A stretch of 41,156 nucleotides of DNA from Candidatus Gastranaerophilales bacterium (GTDB taxonomy: Bacteria > Cyanobacteriota > Vampirovibrionia > Gastranaerophilales > Gastranaerophilaceae): assembly GCA_944325575.1 (NCBI GenBank), contig CALVAR010000020.1:1-41156 (forward strand), in the 5' to 3' direction. A program made the position numbers and the translations under genes. The notes below the pieces were generated by a model, which was not told the origin of the DNA, did no database searches, and worked only from the letters and a program-made list of their open reading frames with translations. Below are positions 35,322 to 41,156 of the stretch, piece after piece; within the stretch, counting starts at the first letter, position 1; every line of letters starts with the position of its first letter.

Positions 35322-36698
35322 TTATACCTCTTTAGTATTTGTTTTCAGAATTATTGCCGATGACATTGCAATCATTGTCCAGAACAAAAATTGCACCTGT
35401 GGTCTGAAATATATTGTATCAAATAATCCGTGAGTCATCACACCTATAATTATTAATATTGCTGAACAAACTATTGCCTTATCAGCTAGGTAGTTTGTAT
35501 CACAAGATGATTTTATAAATTTTACTGAATCAAATAAAAACAGACCAATAAAAGCTGCAAATGCAAGGAATCCGAATATTCCGCTTTCTACTGCAATCTC
35601 TAAAGGAACGGAATATGTGCTGAGCGCATCAAATCCTGTTATCATATACAGACCGTATATTTCTCTAAAGGTCTGGTTGCCTGCACCTATGCCCAAAAAC
35701 CAGTTGTCACAAAACATATGCCATGAAGAATGATATACATTCATCCTGAAGGATGTGGAAGAATCTCCTCTAAGCAGAAATATGGATAAGATTCTTTTTG
35801 TGATTTTGGGTACGGCTATTAGAATAAGTGCAAATGCTCCGATTATTGAAATAACTATTTTATGCCATATTGATTTTAGCTTTTGTGCAAACGAAAAATC
35901 AGTATTTATTATTAATGTTACAAGCCCTATAACACCGGCAACAGTTGCACCTAACCCCAGATATGCACCTCTGGAACCAGTAAAAAATATTGCCAGTGCG
36001 CATACTAAAAATACAAATATTCCTGCAGCTGCTGTTTTCCATTCTTTTTTCAAAAGTGATATTGATAAAAATCCGATAACATAAGATATTCCTGCAACCA
36101 GATATCCGCCTAAGAGATTAGGGTTATATGGTTTTAGCGTTCCATAGGCTCTTGCTATTGCATCTTCCGGATTTATATAATTTGTGTCCTGCCAGGTTGA
36201 GATTTGTTCCACTCCGGAAAAATTCTGGTATATTGCTATTATTCCTTCAATACAGCACAAGCCGGAAACGAGAAAAAAGAACCAGCGTATTTTATTTTTA
36301 TTTGTTTGAAAGTAGTTTGCCGCACAGAAATAATAAAGTATGTATATTACTGTTTTTAAAAATCCGTGAATACTCTGTCTTGGCAGTTCCGAATTAATTG
36401 TGCTGATGAAACAGATGATAAAGTATATTATTATAGCTGCATCAAATTTGCTAAGCACAATTTTGGATGATTTTTTTGTGCAGAGTTTTGCAATTGTGAG
36501 TAATATTACAACTATTGCAATTGCACCAAGCTTTTCACTTGCCATAAATGAAGAAGCAAAAAGCGTTAATGACATAAAAAATAAAATAATTGTGTCTATC
36601 TTAGACAAAATAAAACTATTTTTTGTAATAACTTCCAACTTGTCTTGCAAAAATGCAAAACACTGATTTTTTAAGTCCAGTAATTTTGATTCAATCAT
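35322..36698 (-). CDS. O-antigen ligase / polymerase family membrane protein
   Basis: 458 residues with ten or more membrane helices. The loop FTGSRGAYLGLGATV is the usual Wzy_C/WaaL motif, and the large loop near 310-350 carries RMNVYHSSWHMFCDNWFLGIGAGN with the histidine and GxGxG pattern of this family. It either joins polymerised O-units to lipid A core or polymerises them; sequence alone does not separate the two. Neighbours are a heptose kinase and a DUF4330 protein in one minus-strand operon. Confidence 0.87.
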   Translation of the reverse strand: MIESKLLDLKNQCFAFLQDKLEVITKNSFILSKIDTIILFFMSLTLFASSFMASEKLGAIAIVVILLTIAKLCTKKSSKIVLSKFDAAIIIYFIICFISTINSELPRQSIHGFLKTVIYILYYFCAANYFQTNKNKIRWFFFLVSGLCCIEGIIAIYQNFSGVEQISTWQDTNYINPEDAIARAYGTLKPYNPNLLGGYLVAGISYVIGFLSISLLKKEWKTAAAGIFVFLVCALAIFFTGSRGAYLGLGATVAGVIGLVTLIINTDFSFAQKLKSIWHKIVISIIGAFALILIAVPKITKRILSIFLLRGDSSTSFRMNVYHSSWHMFCDNWFLGIGAGNQTFREIYGLYMITGFDALSTYSVPLEIAVESGIFGFLAFAAFIGLFLFDSVKFIKSSCDTNYLADKAIVCSAILIIIGVMTHGLFDTIYFRPQVQFLFWTMIAMSSAIILKTNTKEV

Positions 36699-36700
36699 AA

Positions 36701-37336
36701 TTATTTAGCACTTTTTTCTTTATTTGCGTCTTTTTCGGATTGTTGTGTTTTGTCCTCTTTGTTATTTTCTATCGTTTTTGTTTCTTGGCTTTCAGCCGCT
36801 TTAATCTGTCTTAATTGTTCGTTAATAATAAAAACATCTTTATCCGTAAGAACCTGAACATTAGAAATTGTTCCGCCTGTGCGATAATTGTAACCTTCAA
36901 GAACAATAGGCGTACCTATTTTTATTTTGTTTCCGCCTGCAACCGCACCGTCAGCAGTGATTTTGGCTTCGTCCATCAGTGTTATGACAAAATCATATTG
37001 ATACGGCTGTGAAAAATCATCAACAACTATAAACGGCTGCTGCGGATTGTTTACCGGAAGAACAATCTTTTTTGGCTGGTAAGCAACATCTACTATTTTC
37101 AGTTTTGTATATGGTACATTTCTGATTGTAATAAAGGTTTCTTCGCCTGCTTTATATGGGATTTGTGTGTCTGTTATTGATACGCCTTTTAGCATAACTT
37201 GAAATGCAATTTTTTTAGTTGCTTCAACAGGTGAAGACGAAAATTTATTTTTGCCTGCGTATACAAGTACACCAATAACAATCACAGCAATAACTGCTGC
37301 TATGATTATGTAATCAAAAGGTTTTAGCTGTTTCAT
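36701..37336 (-). CDS. DUF4330-like membrane-anchored protein
   Basis: 211 residues. One N-terminal membrane helix (FDYIIIAAVIAVIVIGVLVYA) leads to a beta-rich periplasmic domain with GTPIVLEGYNYRTGGTISNV, which matches my memory of DUF4330, a family common in cyanobacteria. The C-terminal 40 residues are low-complexity Lys/Glu/Gln. The function is unknown; it lies 3 bp before the ligase gene, so a part in surface-polysaccharide assembly is plausible. Confidence 0.72.
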   Translation of the reverse strand: MKQLKPFDYIIIAAVIAVIVIGVLVYAGKNKFSSSPVEATKKIAFQVMLKGVSITDTQIPYKAGEETFITIRNVPYTKLKIVDVAYQPKKIVLPVNNPQQPFIVVDDFSQPYQYDFVITLMDEAKITADGAVAGGNKIKIGTPIVLEGYNYRTGGTISNVQVLTDKDVFIINEQLRQIKAAESQETKTIENNKEDKTQQSEKDANKEKSAK

Positions 37337-37362
37337 TTTTAACTCCTCAGTAAATCGATTAT

Positions 37363-38415
37363 TTATACTTTAATTATGTAATTCTGCATGTTCATTTTGT
37401 TAAGGCTTTGTTTTATTTCTTCAACAGATGTTGTTGCACAGCCAAAAGAACGAATAACTATGCTTGCTGCAATATTACCGATAATAGCGGCATATTTTGG
37501 CGGTGCGCCGGCAGCAAGAGCAAGTGTGAAAGATGCGACAACTGTGTCCCCTGCACCTGTAACATCAAAAACATCTGTTTTATTAAACACAGGTACATCT
37601 GTGTGTTCCTTTTTGCCCTGTTCAAATACAGCCATACCGTCTCCGCCTCTTGTTAAAAGAAGCACTTTTGCTTTTGTGATATCCAGTATATCTGCGCCGG
37701 CATTGTTGAGAGTTTTTTCATCCCTGATGAAATAGCCGACAGCCTTTTCACTGTCAGGTTGATTTGGCGTAAGGGCATATACACCTTTATATCTGTGCAT
37801 ATCTTTTTGTACATCGGCCACTATTATTTTATTGTGCTTTTCTGCTGCATTTACGGCTGCGGAAATAATACGGTCAGTAAGCATTCCGATGTTGTAATCG
37901 GAAAGTATTACCGCATCATGCAGAGGAACTGCTTTTTCTATGTTTTCTATTATTTTGTCTTCAATTTCTTTTTTTATCGGCGTAGAATCGACTCTGTCAA
38001 TTCTGACAATCTGTTGTGATACGGAATGAAAGCTTGCACCTGATATTCTTGATTTAACGGTAGTTGTTCGTGAGTCATCCCGGACCATATAATCCGTATT
38101 AATACCTGCTTTTTGAAAAGCGCTTATAAGCATCGGCCCGTAGTAGTCATTGCCGTATAGACCTATTGCTGAAACTTTGCCTCCGTTAATTGTTGCAAGG
38201 TTATGAGCGGCATTGGCAGCCTGTCCCAGTATAATATTGGTGTTTGAGTGTCTTAAAATTAAAACGGGCGCTTCTCGTGAAATTCTTTCGGTATCGCCGT
38301 ACACCATTTCATCAATCCCCATGTCTCCGATTATAAGTACTTTGGGGATGTTCAGCCTGTCTATATATTTATCAAGTTCGTCTTTGTCAAAATCAAAATT
38401 TCGTAATTCGGGCAT
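37363..38415 (-). CDS. PfkB-family sugar kinase, RfaE/HldA-like heptose kinase
   Basis: 350 residues from the ATG at 38415 (GGAG 6 nt upstream); a TTG at 38445 would add ten. Ribokinase-fold motifs are GQAANAAHNLA near the N-terminal third and DVTGAGDTVVASFTLALAAG with the catalytic Asp near the C-terminus. The YGDTERISREAPVLI and QQIVRIDR blocks are specific for the kinase half of RfaE/HldE, which phosphorylates heptose 7-phosphate for LPS inner core. The adenylyltransferase half is absent, so it is HldA-like. It starts the envelope operon running to queH. Confidence 0.85.
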   Translation of the reverse strand: MPELRNFDFDKDELDKYIDRLNIPKVLIIGDMGIDEMVYGDTERISREAPVLILRHSNTNIILGQAANAAHNLATINGGKVSAIGLYGNDYYGPMLISAFQKAGINTDYMVRDDSRTTTVKSRISGASFHSVSQQIVRIDRVDSTPIKKEIEDKIIENIEKAVPLHDAVILSDYNIGMLTDRIISAAVNAAEKHNKIIVADVQKDMHRYKGVYALTPNQPDSEKAVGYFIRDEKTLNNAGADILDITKAKVLLLTRGGDGMAVFEQGKKEHTDVPVFNKTDVFDVTGAGDTVVASFTLALAAGAPPKYAAIIGNIAASIVIRSFGCATTSVEEIKQSLNKMNMQNYIIKV

Positions 38416-38486
38416 TTTTTTCTCCGTATTTTGAAAAATATTCAAATATCCTTTAACTGCGGGTCATATTTTTAAAAATAGTGTAG

Positions 38487-38492
38487 TATAAT
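38487..38492 (+). promoter_or_regulatory. Putative -10 element
   Basis: A perfect TATAAT in the 140-bp gap between the divergent heptose kinase gene and the gene at 38559. The -35 is poor (TCATAT 17 bp upstream). Confidence 0.35.
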
Positions 38493-38558
38493 ATTTTTAG
38501 TTTAGCATAAAAATATGTTTAGACTGTACTAAAACAACATACAACAAAATGAGGTAAA

Positions 38559-39143
38559 ATGACAGGTACTCCGGGCGACAACAATGATGATTTTCATAGT
38601 CTCGACTTTGATGAAAAGTTAGAGATTGAAAAACTTCAGGCAACAATTAGGAGCATGAGCAACTTTTCTGATGACTCCGAAGGCTTTTTATCACAAAGCC
38701 CAAAAGCTTTGATGGAAGGCGGTATTAATCTGCAGCCCGAGCAGGATGCTGATTTTGACCCTTATGCTGAGATTGAAAAACCTGTTGTAAGAAATACCGG
38801 ACCGAGAGCAAAGAAGTTTGTTGTGATGGTTAATGCGGAAAATGTAGAATTTTTCGATAAAATACCGATGGAAGAAAGAACAAAACTGTTCAATACTCTT
38901 CTTTCAAATCATAAAAAAAGTCTCGAACATGAAAAACAAAAGAAACATTTGATTAAATTTTCAAAACATATGTTTGTCGGGATAATGACTGTTTTGCTAT
39001 CTTTGCCTATAATGTTTGTTGTTGTTAACAAGTCTATTGAATTGACCGTTCAAAATTATAAAGATGTTCAAAACAGTTTTGAAAAACTTTATGAGAGCAG
39101 AAACCACGGCAGGTTCAATAACATTCACAGAACTATATATTAG
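38559..39143 (+). CDS. Uncharacterised single-pass membrane protein
   Basis: 194 residues with GAGG upstream of the ATG. The first 80 residues are acidic and probably disordered (MTGTPGDNNDDFHSLDFDEK). A short ordered part (KKFVVMVNAENVEFFDKIPMEERTKLFNTLLSNHKK) leads to a membrane helix near 134-155 (FVGIMTVLLSLPIMFVVVN) and a helical tail. The middle resembles nothing I can name. It is followed 19 bp later by the gene at 39163, so the two probably form an operon. Confidence 0.65.
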   Translation: MTGTPGDNNDDFHSLDFDEKLEIEKLQATIRSMSNFSDDSEGFLSQSPKALMEGGINLQPEQDADFDPYAEIEKPVVRNTGPRAKKFVVMVNAENVEFFDKIPMEERTKLFNTLLSNHKKSLEHEKQKKHLIKFSKHMFVGIMTVLLSLPIMFVVVNKSIELTVQNYKDVQNSFEKLYESRNHGRFNNIHRTIY

Positions 39144-39162
39144 CGTTATTTAAAGGTTTTTA

Positions 39163-39816
39163 ATGATTAAGGATAGCAGAATTAAAGATATTAAGTTTGA
39201 AAATAAGCTTTATTTTGTAGGTATTTCTCTCGGCTCAAGCTCTACGAATGAAACCGGAGTAGCAATTATTGATAAAAATTTAAATATAATAACTCTTGAT
39301 AAGTTGTTTTCAATGGAAGATGTAAGATTCTTTTTTAAACGCATGGTCGGAAAGCAAAATTCTATAATCAATATAGCGCTGCCGGAAAATCCTCAAATGT
39401 TAAATGCAAAATGGAAACTGCTCTCAAGAGAATACCAGCTTATACAAAGCTGTGAACTAATAAACCATGACAGTGATTGGATTCAGCGTTATTCTCACAG
39501 GGGATGTGACTTCTTCAAAGAGTTGCAGAGTCAGGGGGTTGATGTTTTTCGATATGATATCCATGAATTAAAATCATCTTTTGGTCTGTCAGGTGTGTAT
39601 AAAGACAGGTCTCCTGTTGATTGCAAAGCATTGCAAAGCGCTTTAAAGTATCGTTTCGGATTTAAGGAACTGCCTTCTAACATGCTGCCTGTTTCTCAGC
39701 TGGAAGCAATTTTGGGCGCTTATTTAGGCTTTATTATGGCCTCTGATAAAACAGAATATAATGCGAAGAGAAAGGCTCAATATAACGATATAAGCGTTAT
39801 AGGATTGGAAATTTAA
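39163..39816 (+). CDS. Uncharacterised protein, possible RNase H-like fold
   Basis: 217 residues. The opening KLYFVGISLGSSSTNETGVAIID could be the first strands of an RNase H-like fold as in DUF429 proteins, and a late acidic SQLEAILGAYLGFIMA with DRSPVDCKAL would supply further acidic residues. The match is by pattern only; no catalytic set is certain. It forms a pair with the membrane protein before it and ends 160 bp before tRNA-Ala. Confidence 0.62.
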   Translation: MIKDSRIKDIKFENKLYFVGISLGSSSTNETGVAIIDKNLNIITLDKLFSMEDVRFFFKRMVGKQNSIINIALPENPQMLNAKWKLLSREYQLIQSCELINHDSDWIQRYSHRGCDFFKELQSQGVDVFRYDIHELKSSFGLSGVYKDRSPVDCKALQSALKYRFGFKELPSNMLPVSQLEAILGAYLGFIMASDKTEYNAKRKAQYNDISVIGLEI

Positions 39817-39835
39817 TAAAAAAATAAAAAAGTAT

Positions 39836-39866
39836 TTGAAATTTATTTTGTCTATGTTAATATAAT
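39836..39866 (+). promoter_or_regulatory. Promoter of tRNA-Ala
   Basis: TTGAAA (39836-39841) and TATAAT (39861-39866) with a 19-bp spacer; TATGTT at 39853-39858 could be a shorter-spaced alternative. It predicts a transcript start near 39873 and a leader of about 105 nt. Confidence 0.5.
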
Positions 39867-39870
39867 TCTT

Positions 39871-39958
39871 GTCGTTAGAAACGACACTTTGATAAGTAAA
39901 GCCGAATGTTAGTATTAAAAGCTTTACAGCTTGAAATTAAGCACCTGGAAGCAGGTGC
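39871..39958 (+). other. Structured 5' leader of the tRNA-Ala transcript
   Basis: Two clear hairpins: GTCGTT/AACGAC (39871-39885) and GCACCTG-GAAG-CAGGTGC (39941-39958). A weaker AAGCTT/AGCTT pair lies between. The arm GCAGGTGC (39951-39958) is also the exact complement of GCACCTGC (40002-40009) in the tRNA. Confidence 0.5.
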
Positions 39959-39978
39959 ACATACAACAAAGAACTCGT

Positions 39979-40054
39979 GGGGGTTTAGCTCAGCTGGTAG
40001 AGCACCTGCTTTGCACGCAGGGGGTCAGGAGTTCGAATCTCCTAACCTCCACCA
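39979..40054 (+). tRNA. tRNA-Ala (anticodon UGC)
   Basis: A full 76-nt cloverleaf: acceptor GGGGGTT/AACCTCC with one G-T pair, D stem GCTC/GAGC, anticodon stem CCTGC/GCAGG with loop TTTGCAC (anticodon TGC), T stem AGGAG/CTCCT with TTCGAAT, discriminator A and an encoded CCA. It decodes GCN alanine codons, mainly GCA and GCU. Confidence 0.98.
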
Positions 40055-40060
40055 ATATAT

Positions 40061-40093
40061 AAGCCTTGAAACAATTAAGTTTCAGGCTTTTTT
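40061..40093 (+). terminator. Intrinsic terminator after tRNA-Ala
   Basis: AAGCCTTGAAAC (40061-40072) pairs with GTTTCAGGCTT (40079-40089) with one bulged T, loop of six, followed by a T-run to about 40093. The 165 bp after it to 40257 hold nothing I recognise. Confidence 0.85.
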
Positions 40094-40257
40094 GTTTCCT
40101 TATTATTCTGCTTTTTTGTTATATTTGAAAACTTGCTTACTGATTTTATGCTGTATCAGGGATTTTGAGAAAAAGTATCGCGAGTTTGACATGTAAGTAG
40201 GAAAGTTTTTGACAAAAAATACTTATTATTAAAAAGATTTTGAAAAATGAGAGACAT

Positions 40258-40283
40258 TTAAACGGTATTTAAATACCGTTTAA
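40258..40283. repeat. 26-bp perfect palindrome
   Basis: TTAAACGGTATTT (40258-40270) is followed by its exact reverse complement (40271-40283). There is no T-run after it, so it is unlikely to be a terminator. A related, imperfect AACGGTATT dyad lies at 41052-41082 on the other side of the three small genes. Confidence 0.75.
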
Positions 40284-40310
40284 CAACTGTTTAATAAATG
40301 TTTAAAAATT
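40278..40310. repeat. Three 11-bp direct repeats (GTTTAAnnann)
   Basis: GTTTAA begins at 40278, 40289 and 40300, an exact 11-bp period, one DNA turn. The first copy overlaps the 26-bp palindrome and the last reaches the stop of the adjacent gene. The pattern resembles protein-binding iterons. Confidence 0.5.
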
Positions 40311-40542
40311 ACATATTTTCAATATACCAATTAGAATTTCCAAAGTGGTTGAAGTTCCATTGTAATTGGAAATAGAAATTGTATTCCATAGAGTTGTCAT
40401 CTTTAAAGTTATAAGAATACTTATTTAGCTGTGTTTTACGGTAACTATCAAAAGCTGTTTGTAGTTCCTTTGCAAACTTTTTTCTAAATTCAGGATATGA
40501 TATTTCTAAGGTTTCTCTTGTTAGTTTATTTTTCAAAATCAT
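40309..40542 (-). CDS. Small hypothetical protein C of the tRNA-proximal cassette
   Basis: 77 residues from the ATG at 40542, preceded by GAGGA with 7-nt spacing; an upstream TTG at 40566 is less likely. Rich in Lys, Tyr, Phe and Asn, with a helical middle (FRKKFAKELQTAFDSYRK) and an aromatic C-terminus (YNFYFQLQWNFNHFGNSNWY). No family recognised. It overlaps the stop of the preceding gene, so the three are cotranslated. Confidence 0.6.
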   Translation of the reverse strand: MILKNKLTRETLEISYPEFRKKFAKELQTAFDSYRKTQLNKYSYNFKDDNSMEYNFYFQLQWNFNHFGNSNWYIENM

Positions 40543-40729
40543 CTTCAAATCCTCGTATGTTATCAAGCTCTATGTTGTATCTTTTGCCTTGTTTATCAAC
40601 ACAAGTTGCGTAATTTATCTCTGCATCAGCAAACTTATTTTTCCAAATACAAATCAGTAAACCGATTTCTTGTGTTTTTAAATTCAAAACTTTTGTTCCA
40701 TAAAGTGCATAGTCTTTCTCTGTCATCAT
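40526..40729 (-). CDS. Small hypothetical protein B of the tRNA-proximal cassette
   Basis: 67 residues with AAAGGAAAG before ATG. Its strand-rich text (VLNLKTQEIGLLICIWKNKF, YATCVDKQGKRYNIELDNIRGFEDD) suggests a small beta-barrel of the SH3/KOW-like type seen in many phage-encoded proteins, but no family is certain. The start overlaps the previous stop as ATGA. Confidence 0.6.
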   Translation of the reverse strand: MMTEKDYALYGTKVLNLKTQEIGLLICIWKNKFADAEINYATCVDKQGKRYNIELDNIRGFEDDFEK

Positions 40730-40941
40730 TCTTTCCTTTCAAGTATCAAATCTGAATAGATATCATCAGGCTTTTGTGGATCAATTAAAAACTTTTTCAT
40801 AAATGCAAATCTTTCTCCGTAGGTGTTTTCACAAATTACAGTGTCGAAGTTGTAGAAACCAATTACTTTGTAATACTCATTATCATAGTTTTCAAAGCCT
40901 TTAATCTTTTTAAGTTTGTATTTTTTGCCTAATTCAATCAT
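40726..40941 (-). CDS. Small hypothetical protein A of the tRNA-proximal cassette
   Basis: 71 residues with AGAGG before ATG. The text (KYKLKKIKGFENYDNEYYKVIGFYNFDTVICENTYGERFAFMKKFLIDPQ) looks like a small beta-strand protein related in style to protein B. No family recognised. First of three overlapping genes; its promoter would lie in 40942-41050. Confidence 0.6.
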   Translation of the reverse strand: MIELGKKYKLKKIKGFENYDNEYYKVIGFYNFDTVICENTYGERFAFMKKFLIDPQKPDDIYSDLILERKE

Positions 40942-41051
40942 TGTTACCTCTTATCAGCAATGACATTCATCACTCTTAATGAGTAAAATATCAAGGAAAC
41001 TCTTTCAAAATGTATCATTCAGACACAATTCATTTTTTTGAACATAATTTG

Positions 41052-41082
41052 AACGGTATTAAAACAATTTTTAAATACCATT
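41052..41082. repeat. Imperfect AACGGTATT dyad
   Basis: AACGGTATT (41052-41060) and AATACCATT (41074-41082) pair with one mismatch around a 13-nt AT-rich loop. The arms match those of the 26-bp palindrome at 40258-40283. Confidence 0.5.
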
Positions 41083-41156
41083 TAAAAATTCTTGTTGTCA
41101 GGATAATTTATAAAATATGCGTTTACAGTATCAGAATCTCGCCTTAAATTTTCTAC

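Noticed and set aside
40061-40093. Attachment-site core for an element at the tRNA
   Set aside because: It is a complete intrinsic terminator; no second copy of the tRNA 3' end exists inside the window, so no att site can be claimed.
39906-40196. Open frame running across the tRNA-Ala gene (text FSSAGRAPALHAGGQEFESPNLHQ region)
   Set aside because: This is the well-known false translation of a tRNA gene; the cloverleaf, promoter and terminator explain the DNA.
1-41156. CRISPR arrays, insertion sequences or rRNA
   Set aside because: No regularly spaced repeats with unique spacers, no transposase text and no rRNA segments were seen on either strand.

Overview
The window is AT-rich, densely coded bacterial DNA from a Gram-negative-type cell: it has an MsbA-like exporter, a heptose-phosphate kinase, an O-antigen-ligase-type protein and a TolC-type channel. 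A VKOR-DsbA fusion, a DUF4330-type protein, EF-hand proteins and a left-edge gene starting MGLAAS together suggest a gut Gastranaerophilales/Melainabacteria relative (non-photosynthetic Cyanobacteriota). This is an inference from gene content; there is no rRNA or other strict marker in the window.

Layout. 1-20: 5' tip of a minus-strand gene leaving the window. 147-6106 (minus): galactofuranose-type polysaccharide operon (glf, galE, two family 2 glycosyltransferases, ABC exporter). 6196-8259 (minus): EF-hand/calpain-like protease. 8413-8858 (plus): guanidine-I (ykkC) riboswitch, terminator and Gdx/SugE exporter. 8919-12623: accessory patch with a GNAT-like protein, a DUF3737 protein, a sugar/maltose-type O-acetyltransferase fused out of frame to the tail of an aldo/keto reductase, a GNAT, and a flavodoxin-like oxidoreductase whose Tat leader is frameshifted behind a MerR-type promoter. 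12942-17029 (plus): sugar porter and clpB. 17315-19085: small membrane protein, then serB and dut (minus).

19276-25611 (plus) is the most striking part. An 1813-residue protein carries an EF-hand pair, YD-like hairpins, one LysM, a hydrophobic stretch, helical repeats and a C-terminal zeta-toxin-type kinase. It is followed 17 bp later by a 63-residue ORF and then by a MESH1-like HD hydrolase whose ribosome binding site lies in a hairpin. The calpain-like protein at 6196-8259 has the same plan (EF-hand, YD-like hairpins, C-terminal enzyme), suggesting one effector family with exchangeable C-terminal enzymes.

25630-33572: membrane-anchored Hsp20-like protein, DUF4037-type nucleotidyltransferase, two paralogous secreted helical proteins, then a tripartite efflux locus (TolC-like channel divergent from marR-emrA-emrB, with a 28-bp perfect palindrome between). 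33582-38415 (minus): envelope operon of heptose kinase, DUF4330, O-antigen ligase/polymerase, VKOR-DsbA and queH. 38559-39816 (plus): two uncharacterised genes. 39979-40054: tRNA-Ala(UGC). Beyond it a cassette of three small minus-strand ORFs lies between related AACGGTATT-type inverted repeats, as in an element inserted next to a tRNA.
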